Shown one piece after another: positions 1 to 6,748 of a stretch of 7,930 nt of DNA (its first letter is position 1; every line of letters begins with the position of its first letter). The notes under the pieces were generated by a model. The model made no database searches and was not told the origin of the DNA. It saw only the letters and a list, made by a program, of their open reading frames with translations. Both the position numbers and the translations under genes were made by a program. This DNA is from Bacteroidota bacterium (GTDB lineage Bacteria > Bacteroidota > Ignavibacteria > Ignavibacteriales > Ignavibacteriaceae): NCBI GenBank assembly GCA_021796135.1, contig JAJYOQ010000179.1, forward strand, positions 1-7,930, given 5' to 3'.

Positions 1-15
1 TAAAGTTTACCTCGA

Positions 16-858
16 TTAAAATCCCAACGCGAGTAAAGCTAATCCTAAAGTTATTCCGAAAACAAAATTAAATGCTTTTATTTTTATGGAATCTTTTACT
101 GAATAGGAAAGTAATGGCAAAAGTCCGTGCCCATCCTGCACCATTGAGCTTGTTAAAAGCACTGAAAAGGGAATAAGTCCTCTTGCAAAAAGTGTAACAA
201 AAATTAAATGCGGCCCCGATTCTGGAAGAAGCCCTATCAAAGCGCCAAAAAAAAGAAAAGCTATTTTATATTGAGATGTAAATTCTTCTAGATGAATATA
301 TTTTAATCCGACAGCAACAACAAGCAGCGCGCCGAACGTCCATAGAGCAGTTTTCCAAATATGTTTTTTTATTATGTGATTAAAGATGTGGTCTTTTAAG
401 TAATGCTTAAAATTTCTTTCTTTAGGATGAACCTCTAAATCTTTACAAGAAGAGCATACTTTCATATTAAATTTCTTTACAAGAATGTCGGTAATATAAC
501 CGCCCAAAATACCGGCAACAAAAAGCACAGCAAATAAAATCATTGCCCATTTAGGGAATAATGCAAGCATAACAAAGGCTTCATCACCGGAAACGGAAAT
601 CATCGAACCGCTTAAAGCGCCGAAGCTTATTAATCCGTGCAAATATAGGGAGACGTTTGTAAAACCACCCACGCAGCCAGGCACTGTTCCAATTAGAGAA
701 GCTACAACGTACTGCGTGCCTTTTGCTTTTCCTCTAAGGAAGGCTTCTATTTTCCCTTTTGTCCAAACATTTATTAGGTCTACCAGTATCATCATTACTG
801 TAACGAGTAGAGTAATTTGAAAGGTATCTACAATAACGTTTAATAAAATGGATTTCAT
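16..858 (-). CDS. Polytopic membrane protein, ArsP_2 family (putative manganese / heavy-metal exporter)
   Basis: A 280-residue, very hydrophobic inner-membrane protein in two halves of membrane segments (about residues 5-30, 47-75, 80-120, then 168-188, 197-222, 225-250, 258-280) joined by a charged loop. It resembles the family called putative manganese transporter or putative 10-TM heavy-metal exporter (ArsP_2). Visible motifs are GTVPGC (57-62), GDEAF (91-95), PESGPH (212-217) and QDGHG (241-245); paired small and acidic motifs in each half suggest an internal duplication. The central loop carries CSSC (135-138) followed by five histidines (144, 152, 157, 161, 166), a plausible metal-binding patch. 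Substrate is uncertain: the family name reflects prediction, and both manganese and arsenic have been proposed. The gene points away from the rest of the window, and no convincing Shine-Dalgarno site precedes the ATG. Family assignment is fairly secure, substrate is not. Confidence 0.8.
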   Translation of the reverse strand: MKSILLNVIVDTFQITLLVTVMMILVDLINVWTKGKIEAFLRGKAKGTQYVVASLIGTVPGCVGGFTNVSLYLHGLISFGALSGSMISVSGDEAFVMLALFPKWAMILFAVLFVAGILGGYITDILVKKFNMKVCSSCKDLEVHPKERNFKHYLKDHIFNHIIKKHIWKTALWTFGALLVVAVGLKYIHLEEFTSQYKIAFLFFGALIGLLPESGPHLIFVTLFARGLIPFSVLLTSSMVQDGHGLLPLLSYSVKDSIKIKAFNFVFGITLGLALLALGF

Positions 859-1330
859 AGATCACTATTAATTGTTGATGGCCGGTTTTCGTCATTAATA
901 AAACAATTTCTTCTAAATTAGATGTGATAAAATATCAATAGATTCGTTTATCCACCATCGATAAAGAAAATTAACACAATTAATATGCCATCAAAGAAAT
1001 GGATAGAATCTAAACAATCACAATAAATTCATTGCAACCTTGCAACTAAAAATGTTATCCCTCTCATCGATGCAATATTTTATCGCTGTTTCTCATTAAA
1101 ATTCATTCACTTCAAGATCATTCATCAAGTTATACTCCCTTAAACTGAATATCTGTTTTTTAATTTCCATCAAACATCATCCATTTTCCATTTTGGTTTA
1201 GTATAAAGTAATGGTGTGCCGCTAAAAAAGAGTAATCTCATTTCGCACTAAGTTTTATTTTTGAATATTTCTTTTTGTAAAACATTGCACAGCAATGAGA
1301 TATATTGATTACGAAATAATGGCACGACTG
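859..1330. other. Gene-free divergent intergenic region
   Basis: AT-rich stretch between the minus-strand transporter and the plus-strand beta-barrel gene. No ORF of convincing length or coding character is seen on either strand; the longest ATG-started frames are a dozen or so codons. It holds a tandem repeat of TTGCAAC at 1032-1038 and 1040-1046, and a short palindrome at 1283-1297 listed separately. An inverted pair AATTGTT (870-876) and AACAATT (902-908) lies just upstream of the minus-strand gene. I could not identify a convincing minus-strand promoter. Confidence 0.5.
1283..1297. promoter_or_regulatory. Short palindrome upstream of the beta-barrel gene promoter
   Basis: CATTGC-ACA-GCAATG is a perfect 6-bp inverted repeat with a 3-bp spacer, centred about 45 bp upstream of the putative -35 box at 1331. 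The position and symmetry suit a dimeric activator or repressor site, but no regulator can be named and a short palindrome can occur by chance in AT-rich DNA. Confidence 0.25.
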
Positions 1331-1358
1331 TTGACACATAGCTGTTGTTCTTTAATAA
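1331..1358 (+). promoter_or_regulatory. Sigma70-like promoter for the beta-barrel protein gene
   Basis: A perfect TTGACA (1331-1336) is followed after 16 bp by TAATAA (1353-1358), close to the -35/-10 consensus of housekeeping sigma factors. It would start transcription near 1365, leaving an AT-rich leader of about 55 nt before the ATG at 1419. The assignment rests on motif and spacing alone; if the host belongs to Bacteroidota proper, the housekeeping promoter consensus differs and this match would carry less weight. Confidence 0.5.
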
Positions 1359-1418
1359 ACAATTAAATAGTTAAAGAAAAAATTAAATTTTATAAATAAA
1401 AACAAAAGGAATAAAAAA

Positions 1419-1937
1419 ATGAAAAAGTTATTCACAACCTTCGCAGCGCTTGTCCTCTTTGCAGGAATGTCTTTTGCGCAATACAACCATCCGATGGCAA
1501 TAGATGTTGCCGGCGAGTTAAATTTTCCAATGAGCAGCTTATCTAACGGCGCAACAACTGGTTGGGCTACAACGGCACGTTATGAAATCAATATGGGTGC
1601 AGGTTTTACGGGAATGATAACATCTGGTTACGGAGCATTTTCACAAAGCAATAATCTAACATACTCTTATGTTCCCCTACTAGTTGGTGCTAAACTTTAT
1701 TTTGTTAGTGGTTGGTATGGAATGGTTGAAACTGGTTATCATTTTTATACCGTTGACTATAATGCTTCAGGTGTCAGTACTTCTAGTTCAAAAAGTGAAT
1801 GGGGCTATAGCGTAGGGACAGGATACGAAATACCGCTGAGCGAATCTCTCGGTTTGGATCTATCAACAAAATACCAATACAATACTGATGATTTAAGCTA
1901 CTGGAATACCAGAGCTGGTCTGATGTTCTACTTCTAA
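1419..1937 (+). CDS. Small outer-membrane beta-barrel protein with signal peptide
   Basis: The 172-residue product starts with a classical Sec signal peptide: MKK, a hydrophobic core LFTTFAALVLFAG, then SFA-Q, with likely cleavage after residue 20. The mature part of about 152 residues alternates polar and aromatic residues and is rich in Gly, Ser, Thr and Tyr, as in transmembrane beta-strands. It ends in phenylalanine (GLMFYF), the usual C-terminal signature for BAM-mediated outer-membrane insertion. The length would suit an eight-stranded barrel of the OmpA/OmpW-like or OMP_b-brl class. No ligand or enzymatic motif is visible, so function is unknown. The start is supported by AAAAGGA at 1404-1410, eight bases before the ATG. 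The gene stands alone, with its own promoter upstream and a terminator directly downstream. Confidence 0.8.
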   Translation: MKKLFTTFAALVLFAGMSFAQYNHPMAIDVAGELNFPMSSLSNGATTGWATTARYEINMGAGFTGMITSGYGAFSQSNNLTYSYVPLLVGAKLYFVSGWYGMVETGYHFYTVDYNASGVSTSSSKSEWGYSVGTGYEIPLSESLGLDLSTKYQYNTDDLSYWNTRAGLMFYF

Positions 1938-1955
1938 GTAATATAATACAACAGT

Positions 1956-1988
1956 AAGGGCGGTTGTAAAACCGCTCTTTATTATTTT
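1956..1988 (+). terminator. Intrinsic terminator after the beta-barrel gene
   Basis: AAGGGCGGTT (1956-1965) pairs with AACCGCTCTT (1970-1979), giving a ten-pair stem with one G-U pair closed by a GTAA tetraloop of the stable GNRA type. A T-rich run (TATTATTTT, 1980-1988) follows. The stem begins 19 bases after the stop codon, so this should end the single-gene transcript and separate it from the phosphorylase gene. Confidence 0.85.
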
Positions 1989-2075
1989 AAAAAACTACAG
2001 TAAAAGGGGAAAATCAAGAGTACGGGAACGAAGAGCACTAAAGATTTGAAATCATTTAATTATTTAGGAAAAGAA

Positions 2076-4535
2076 ATGAGCAGACAATTAGAAATAACCA
2101 AACATAACATAAACAGTTTTCTATCCTTCAATGTTGAAGGATTTGAATCTTTAGCGGAGCTTGCGTTGGATTTGCACTGTTCATGGAACCATGCAGCAGA
2201 CGAAATTTGGCGGCAGATTGATCCGGATTTATGGAAGCTAACACATAACCCCTGGGGAATATTACAAACAGTTTCTCGTGAGCGAATTGAGAACTTGCTA
2301 AAAGATTCTGCTTTCCATAATAAAGTAGATAGTTTGTTGAAAAATAAACAACAAACTGCTGAACAGCCTGCCTGGTTTCAAAATGCTTATCCAAAAGCTC
2401 CTTTAAACAGTGTAGCTTATTTTAGCATGGAATTTATGTTGAACGAAGCGCTTCCGATTTATGCCGGAGGATTGGGTAATGTAGCAGGCGATCAATTAAA
2501 AGCTGCAAGTGATCTTGGGGTTCCGGTTATTGGAATTGGACTTTTATATCAGCAAGGTTATTTTCGCCAGGTAATTGATAAGTACGGTGCTCAACATGCG
2601 GTTTTTCCATATAACCATCCCGGTCAATTGCCCATTACCCCTTTACGGCAGCCTAACGGCGAATGGTTACGCGTAAAAGTTGATTTACCTGGAAATTCTG
2701 TATTGCTGCGCGCATGGCAGGTTAAGGTTGGCAGGACTTATTTATATTTACTGGATAGTAATGATGTAGCCAATTTTCCTATTCACCGGGGTATAACAAG
2801 CGAATTATACGGAGGCGGACAAGAAATGCGTCTTCAACAGGAAATCATTCTCGGAATAGGCGGATGGAAGCTGCTGTCAGCGCTCGGTATTCAACCCGAG
2901 GTTTGCCATTTAAATGAAGGGCATGCAGCTTTTGCCGTACTTGAAAGAGCGCATGATTTTATGGAAAAAACTGGACAGCCATTTAATGTTGCTCTTAATG
3001 CTACACGTGCCGGAAATCTTTTTACAACTCACACTGCTGTTGCTGCCGGTTTTGATGTCTTTCCTCCTTACCTTATTGAACAATATTTTGGTTCTTATGC
3101 TGTTAATAAACTTGGAATTAAGTTAGAAGAATTACTCGCTTTGGGAAGACAAAATCCAGACAATCCTTCTGAAAATTTTAATATGGCTTATTTAGCTATA
3201 AAGGGCAGCGGCGCTGTGAACGGCGTTAGCCGTCTACACGGAAAAGTCAGCAGACATATATTTACATCTTTATTCCCTAAATGGCCTGAAAATGAAATAC
3301 CTGTCCAGCACATTACAAACGGAGTTCACATGTCAAGTTGGGACTCACAGGCTGCCGATGATTTATGGACGGAATCCTGCGGTAAAGACCGCTGGCGCGG
3401 AGCTTTCAAAATGCATGAACATAATATCCGGCAAGTATCCGATGAAAGACTTTGGGAAATGCGTAATTCATCAAGTGTATCTCTTGTAAAATATGTTCGC
3501 GAAAGGGTAACGCGGCAGCTAATTGCTCAGGGTACTCCGGCTGAAGATGCAGGCAGTGTAAACCGGTTTTTTGATCCAAATACTTTAACTATTGGATTTG
3601 CACGTCGCTTTGCAACTTATAAAAGACCGAATCTTCTTCTGCATGATCCTGAAAGACTTCTTAGAATTTTAACAAATCCTAAACGTCCGGTTCAGCTTAT
3701 TATTGCGGGTAAAGCTCACCCGGCTGATAAGGCTGGTCAGGACTTAATCCAACAATGGATAAATTTCATCCGTTATACTGAAGCAAAAAATTATGTAATA
3801 TTCCTTTGCGATTATGATATGCATCTAACAGAACATTTGGTACAGGGCGTGGATGTATGGTTAAATACTCCAAGAAGGCCATGGGAGGCTTGCGGAACAA
3901 GCGGTATGAAAGTACTCGTCAACGGGGGAATAAATATATCCGAGTTAGATGGCTGGTGGGAAGAAGCCTATACACCTGAAGTAGGATGGGCTTTAGGAGA
4001 CGGTCTGGAACATGGAGACGATCCTAATGTTGACATTGCAGAAGCCGAAGCTCTTTATAATTTACTTGAAAATGAAGTTGTACCCGAATTTTATACCCGT
4101 AACGAAAAAGGAATCCCGGCTGCATGGGTTGCACGCATGCGCGAAAGTATGGCGCGTTTGACTCCTCAATTTTCAGCTAACCGTGCAGTACGGGAATATA
4201 CAGAGCAACATTATATTCCTGCCGCCGAATTTTACAGTAATCGATCTGCAAATAAAGGGGAAAGCGGAAAGAAAATTGAGGATTGGAAGAAAAATCTAAA
4301 ACAGAAATGGGAGGCGTTGCGCTTTGTCGACTTAAAGATTGAAAGTAACAAAGAGCATCATATTTTTGAAATTCAAGTTTATCTTGACGAAATTGACCGG
4401 CATGAAGTAAAAGTTGAACTATTTGCCGACCAAGTAAATGGACATAAACAAGTCCGTCATGAAATGAAATATATGCATAAATTAGATGGTGCAATTAATA
4501 TCTATGTCTATAGCGCAACTATTTCTGCGTTTTGA
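2076..4535 (+). CDS. glgP: Alpha-glucan (glycogen/maltodextrin) phosphorylase, C-terminally interrupted
   Basis: A GT35 phosphorylase that releases glucose 1-phosphate from alpha-1,4-glucans in the cytoplasm. The N-terminal part (about 7-115) is the DUF3417-type domain of bacterial/archaeal short phosphorylases, including LALDLHCSWNHA. The catalytic body follows with YFSMEF, LNEGHAAF (279-286, catalytic-site His283), GFARRFATYKRP (507-518) and GTSGMK, whose Lys612 should carry pyridoxal phosphate. I chose the ATG at 2076 because AGGAAAAG (2066-2073) is correctly spaced and homologs start with an MSR-x-LEITK-like sequence; a TTG at 2046 would add ten residues. All visible catalytic motifs are present. 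The frame stops at TGA (4533-4535), but conserved C-terminal sequence continues in the same frame to 4625, so about 29 residues are missing unless the codon is read through or is an error. The gene appears monocistronic. Confidence 0.93.
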   Translation: MSRQLEITKHNINSFLSFNVEGFESLAELALDLHCSWNHAADEIWRQIDPDLWKLTHNPWGILQTVSRERIENLLKDSAFHNKVDSLLKNKQQTAEQPAWFQNAYPKAPLNSVAYFSMEFMLNEALPIYAGGLGNVAGDQLKAASDLGVPVIGIGLLYQQGYFRQVIDKYGAQHAVFPYNHPGQLPITPLRQPNGEWLRVKVDLPGNSVLLRAWQVKVGRTYLYLLDSNDVANFPIHRGITSELYGGGQEMRLQQEIILGIGGWKLLSALGIQPEVCHLNEGHAAFAVLERAHDFMEKTGQPFNVALNATRAGNLFTTHTAVAAGFDVFPPYLIEQYFGSYAVNKLGIKLEELLALGRQNPDNPSENFNMAYLAIKGSGAVNGVSRLHGKVSRHIFTSLFPKWPENEIPVQHITNGVHMSSWDSQAADDLWTESCGKDRWRGAFKMHEHNIRQVSDERLWEMRNSSSVSLVKYVRERVTRQLIAQGTPAEDAGSVNRFFDPNTLTIGFARRFATYKRPNLLLHDPERLLRILTNPKRPVQLIIAGKAHPADKAGQDLIQQWINFIRYTEAKNYVIFLCDYDMHLTEHLVQGVDVWLNTPRRPWEACGTSGMKVLVNGGINISELDGWWEEAYTPEVGWALGDGLEHGDDPNVDIAEAEALYNLLENEVVPEFYTRNEKGIPAAWVARMRESMARLTPQFSANRAVREYTEQHYIPAAEFYSNRSANKGESGKKIEDWKKNLKQKWEALRFVDLKIESNKEHHIFEIQVYLDEIDRHEVKVELFADQVNGHKQVRHEMKYMHKLDGAINIYVYSATISAF

Positions 4536-4625
4536 CCCGCAGAGGATTATACCGCAAGAATAATTCCGTATTTTCCGGGTGTAAATGTTCCTCTAGAAAC
4601 TTCTCAAATACTTTGGCAAAAATAA
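4533..4625 (+). pseudogene. In-frame TGA plus conserved C-terminal tail of the glucan phosphorylase
   Basis: After the TGA at 4533-4535 the same frame stays open for 29 codons (4536-4622) and ends in TAA at 4623-4625. The conceptual tail begins PAEDYTARIIPYFPG, continues VNVPLETSQ and ends ILWQK. It looks like the genuine end of phosphorylases of this group: Y-x-x-R-I-I-P, then P-L-E, then a terminal I-L-W. The TGA falls where an arginine is expected before P-A-x-D-Y, so a single CGA-to-TGA transition would explain it. No frameshift is needed. Whether this is a real nonsense mutation, a sequencing error or a leaky stop cannot be decided from sequence alone. Confidence 0.8.
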
Positions 4626-4655
4626 TTTATTAAAGTCTTTGAGAATTAGCTAATT

Positions 4656-4743
4656 TGTCATTCCAAGTTTCCGGCAATATTTTTGCCATAATTTACCAGA
4701 AGGATGACTACTCTTGTCATTTAGAACCAGGCTTTAGCCGGGT
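4656..4743. repeat. Degenerate inverted-repeat remnants between glgP and the CDF gene
   Basis: TGTCATTCC (4656-4664) faces GGATGAC (4702-4708), imperfect arms with the same TGTCAT start as the repeat block at 6701-7133. Inside lies a small stem GGCAA/TTGCC (4673-4677 with 4683-4687) that could help end the phosphorylase transcript. A second imperfect hairpin, ACCAGGCT/AGCCGGGT (4726-4733 with 4736-4743), follows. Both look like worn copies of dispersed intergenic elements; the relation to the later block is by resemblance only. Confidence 0.35.
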
Positions 4744-4765
4744 AGAATTCTTTTATGGATTTTAT

Positions 4766-4804
4766 ATTTTTCTCTTCGTCCGAAATTACGATTGAGAGAA
4801 AAAT
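4766..4804. promoter_or_regulatory. Hairpin or operator upstream of the CDF exporter gene
   Basis: ATTTTTCTCT (4766-4775) is perfectly complementary to AGAGAAAAAT (4795-4804). Inside, TCGT (4776-4779) can pair with ACGA (4788-4791), leaving an eight-base loop and a three-base bulge. It ends 49 bases before the chosen CDF start, so it would lie in the leader or promoter. It could be a palindromic regulator site or a leader RNA hairpin; TTATTT follows the stem, weakly like an attenuator. Confidence 0.4.
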
Positions 4805-4853
4805 TTATTTCGCAGATGCTCTATTTATCAAAAATAATATTTTAGGAAAGAGA

Positions 4854-5744
4854 ATGCCACACGATCATAATCATTCAACGGAGTTAGGCGGCGGTAGATT
4901 GTTAATAACTATGCTGCTTAATTTTTTCATTACGATAATTGAAATTATCGGAGGAATGTTATCCGGAAGCTTATCATTACTATCAGACGCATTCCATAAT
5001 TTTAGCGACGGTGTTGCCTTAATTATAAGTTATATAGCAATGAAATTGAGTAAAAAGCCGCGTTCATTAAAATATACTTTCGGCTTGAAGAGGGCTGAGA
5101 TTTTAGCTGCAATAATCAACTCAAGTGCGCTTATAATCATAAGTTTCTTCCTAATTAAAGAAGCTTTCGATAGACTATATAGTTCGTCGAAAATTGATGG
5201 CTCTTTAATGTTGATTGTAGCTTCTGTGGGATTGGGTGCAAATGTTATCGGGACAGTTCTTCTCAAGAAAGGTTCAGATAAAAACATGAATCTTAAAGCT
5301 GCTTATCTTCACCTGCTAAGTGATGCCATCTCGAGTTTTGCAGTTATAATTGGCGCGGTTTTTATTATTTATCTTAATGTATATTGGCTCGATCCCGTAT
5401 TAACAATATTGATTTCCTTGTATATTCTCAAGGAAGCCTATGCAATTGTCAAGGCAGCTCTTGACATAATAATGATGTCTTCTCCGGCAGAAATAGATGT
5501 GCAATATTTAAGTGAGTTAGTAGGATTAATACCCGGAGTAAAAAATATTCATCATGTTCATCTGTGGAAATTAAACGATACAGACACGCATTTTGAAGCT
5601 CACGTGGAAACAGATAATATCCTTATCGGTGACACCAAAGTTATCCAGGATCGAATTAAAGAATTGCTTCATGAGAAATTCGAAATCAATCATACTACTC
5701 TTCAGTTTGAGTGCAATAACTGTGCAGTAAAAGAATTGATTTGA
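4854..5744 (+). CDS. Cation diffusion facilitator (CDF) exporter, Zn-type
   Basis: A 296-residue inner-membrane proton antiporter that exports divalent metal from the cytoplasm, probably zinc. It begins with a His-rich tip (MPHDHNH). Six membrane segments follow (about 15-38, 42-63, 82-103, 117-137, 150-173, 178-197), with transport-site motifs HNFSD (His48, Asp52) in segment 2 and HLLSD (His153, Asp157) in segment 5. An HxxxD pair in both helices is the pattern of zinc-selective CDF proteins (CzcD/ZnT-like). The cytoplasmic domain (about 205-296) keeps VHLWKL, the histidines of DTHFEAH, and a terminal CNNC (287-290). The ATG at 4854 is preferred because AGGAAAG (4844-4850) precedes it and homologs begin here; the frame is open from an ATG at 4755, but those 33 residues look unlike the family and cover a hairpin. 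Exact metal is inferred. Confidence 0.92.
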   Translation: MPHDHNHSTELGGGRLLITMLLNFFITIIEIIGGMLSGSLSLLSDAFHNFSDGVALIISYIAMKLSKKPRSLKYTFGLKRAEILAAIINSSALIIISFFLIKEAFDRLYSSSKIDGSLMLIVASVGLGANVIGTVLLKKGSDKNMNLKAAYLHLLSDAISSFAVIIGAVFIIYLNVYWLDPVLTILISLYILKEAYAIVKAALDIIMMSSPAEIDVQYLSELVGLIPGVKNIHHVHLWKLNDTDTHFEAHVETDNILIGDTKVIQDRIKELLHEKFEINHTTLQFECNNCAVKELI

Positions 5745-5818
5745 TTATTCTTATTCAAAGTAGATACTATAAAAAATGAATCAAGGGGAAACGAGTTGAG
5801 CTTTATCAAGGTGAACTT

Positions 5819-5864
5819 TTGCTATTTTATTAAATATCATTTATATTTCGTGTATTAACGAAAT
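5819..5864 (+). promoter_or_regulatory. arsR promoter with overlapping ArsR-type operator
   Basis: TTGCTA (5819-5824), a 17-bp spacer and TATATT (5842-5847) form a sigma70-like promoter. Overlapping the -10 box and expected start site is the inverted repeat ATTTCGT-GTATTA-ACGAAAT (5845-5864), with seven-base perfect arms. The repeat ends eight bases before the arsR ATG. An ArsR dimer bound here would block its own promoter, the usual autorepression design of this family. Binding by this ArsR is inferred. Confidence 0.6.
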
Positions 5865-5872
5865 GTAGTTAT

Positions 5873-6229
5873 ATGACAATGTCTATAAAAGAAAATACGA
5901 AACTCTTTAAGGCTCTTTCCGATCCGAACAGGCTTAGAATATTGAAGATGCTGCAAACAAAATCTCTGTGCGTATGTGAAATTACAGATGTACTTAAATT
6001 GGCTACCTCAACAGTTTCAAAACATCTGAGTATATTACGTGATGTCGGGTTTATTTTAGAAGAAAAGGACGGTAAATGGGTAAATTATATGATAAATCCT
6101 CGTCCTTCAGATAAGAGAATTTCATCTGTTTTGTCCACACTTGATTTTTGGATATCGGATGACAACGTAATTATTTCCGATAAACAGAAAATTCAAAAGA
6201 TTGATAGAATTGAAGTTTGCGGCAGATAA
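5873..6229 (+). CDS. arsR: ArsR/SmtB-family metalloid-responsive repressor
   Basis: A 118-residue dimeric winged-helix repressor that leaves DNA when it binds arsenite or antimonite. Residues 8-30 contain the family opening LFKALSDPNRLRIL. The motif SLCVCEI has Cys33 and Cys35, the arsenic-binding CxC seen in the alpha-3 helix of classical ArsR proteins. The recognition helix TSTVSKHLSIL (45-55) and the wing EEKDGKWVNY (63-72) follow. Cys116 near the C-terminus is an extra thiol that could join metalloid binding. The start may be ATG 5873 or 5879; neither has a strong Shine-Dalgarno site, and the predicted leader is short. It reads in the same direction as arsC 51 bases downstream, and an inverted repeat overlaps its own promoter. 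It might also affect the CDF gene upstream, but I saw no matching operator there. Confidence 0.93.
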   Translation: MTMSIKENTKLFKALSDPNRLRILKMLQTKSLCVCEITDVLKLATSTVSKHLSILRDVGFILEEKDGKWVNYMINPRPSDKRISSVLSTLDFWISDDNVIISDKQKIQKIDRIEVCGR

Positions 6230-6265
6230 TATTTTTTTATATAACATTTCGATGCATGACAAAAT
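6217..6265 (+). promoter_or_regulatory. Second promoter-operator, between arsR and arsC
   Basis: TTGCGG (6217-6222), a 17-bp spacer and TATAAC (6240-6245) are followed immediately by ATTTCG-N8-CAAAAT (6246-6265). The palindrome has the same left arm and same eight-base arm spacing as the site before arsR, with one mismatch in the right arm. The -35 box overlaps the last codons of arsR. The layout suggests a second ArsR-controlled start serving arsC. It is inferred by comparison with the first site. Confidence 0.45.
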
Positions 6266-6280
6266 ATAGTGAGAGCATAA

Positions 6281-6697
6281 ATGAGAATTTTAATACTTTG
6301 TACAGGGAATTCGTGCCGCAGCCAGATGGCGGAAGGATTTCTGAAATCTTTTGATCCGGAATTGGAAGTTTATTCTGCAGGAACAAAACCGTCAGCGCAA
6401 GTTCATCCTAAGGCAATTCAAGTTATGAAAGAAGTTGGAATTGACCTTTCGAAGAACTATCCTAAAATGGTTGATAAGTATTTAAACGAATCTTTTGATT
6501 ATGTAATTACTGTTTGTGATAACGCGAAAGAAACTTGTCCAGTTTTTGTAGGAAAAGTTATTAACCGGCTTCACATGGGATTTGAAGACCCGGCGGATGC
6601 AACCGGAACTGAAGAAGAAATTCTTTCGGTTTTTAGAAAAGTAAGAGATGAAATTAAAAAAGATTTTTATGAATTCTATAAAAGAGAATTAATGTAG
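6281..6697 (+). CDS. arsC: Arsenate reductase, thioredoxin-coupled (low-molecular-weight phosphatase fold)
   Basis: A 138-residue cytoplasmic enzyme that reduces arsenate to arsenite for export. The N-terminal P-loop CTGNSCRS (Cys7 nucleophile, Cys12, Arg13) is the CX5R motif of low-molecular-weight tyrosine phosphatases. It closely matches the staphylococcal pI258 ArsC P-loop as I remember it. VCDNAKETCP supplies Cys79 and Cys86, so the redox triad of thioredoxin-dependent ArsC (Cys10/82/89 there) is complete as Cys7/79/86. FEDPAD supplies the general-acid Asp103. Length is normal. A weak GTGAGAG (6269-6275) precedes the ATG. The gene follows arsR and its own promoter-like site; the rest of the ars genes lie beyond a repeat block that starts three bases after its stop codon. 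Product assignment is secure. Confidence 0.95.
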   Translation: MRILILCTGNSCRSQMAEGFLKSFDPELEVYSAGTKPSAQVHPKAIQVMKEVGIDLSKNYPKMVDKYLNESFDYVITVCDNAKETCPVFVGKVINRLHMGFEDPADATGTEEEILSVFRKVRDEIKKDFYEFYKRELM

Positions 6698-6700
6698 GAC

Positions 6701-6736
6701 TGTCATTCCCGCCTTCAGCGGATAGTTGAAATGACA
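6701..6736. repeat. Repeat unit A: short hairpin just after arsC
   Basis: Arms TGTCATT (6701-6707) and AATGACA (6730-6736) pair perfectly. An inner stem CCGC/GCGG (6709-6712 with 6718-6721) has a CTTCA loop. The right half, from TTCAGCGGAT through TTGAAATGACA, recurs with few changes at 7111-7133, at the end of unit D. It lies three bases after the arsC stop codon and could stabilise or end that transcript, though no T-run follows. Confidence 0.6.
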
Positions 6737-6748
6737 AATAGTGTATGG

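Noticed and set aside
1311..1317. ACGAAAT half-site as a third ArsR operator
   Set aside because: No matching left arm occurs at the required spacing.
2128..2394. Minus-strand ORF inside glgP, with similar ones at 4177-4494 (minus), 2914-3126 and 3292-3489 (plus)
   Set aside because: They lie entirely inside the strongly conserved phosphorylase frame and show no domain character.
4533..4535. Selenocysteine or genome-wide UGA recoding at the glgP TGA
   Set aside because: The expected residue is arginine, no selenocysteine use is known for this family, no insertion hairpin is evident, and the CDF and thioredoxin-like genes use TGA as a stop.
4755..4853. 33-residue N-terminal extension of the CDF protein
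   Set aside because: It is unlike the family N-terminus, overlaps a ten-bp hairpin and lacks a ribosome site; AGGAAAG precedes the ATG at 4854.
5030..5287. Minus-strand ORF inside the CDF gene
   Set aside because: It is antisense to conserved membrane segments, with no start signal or family resemblance.
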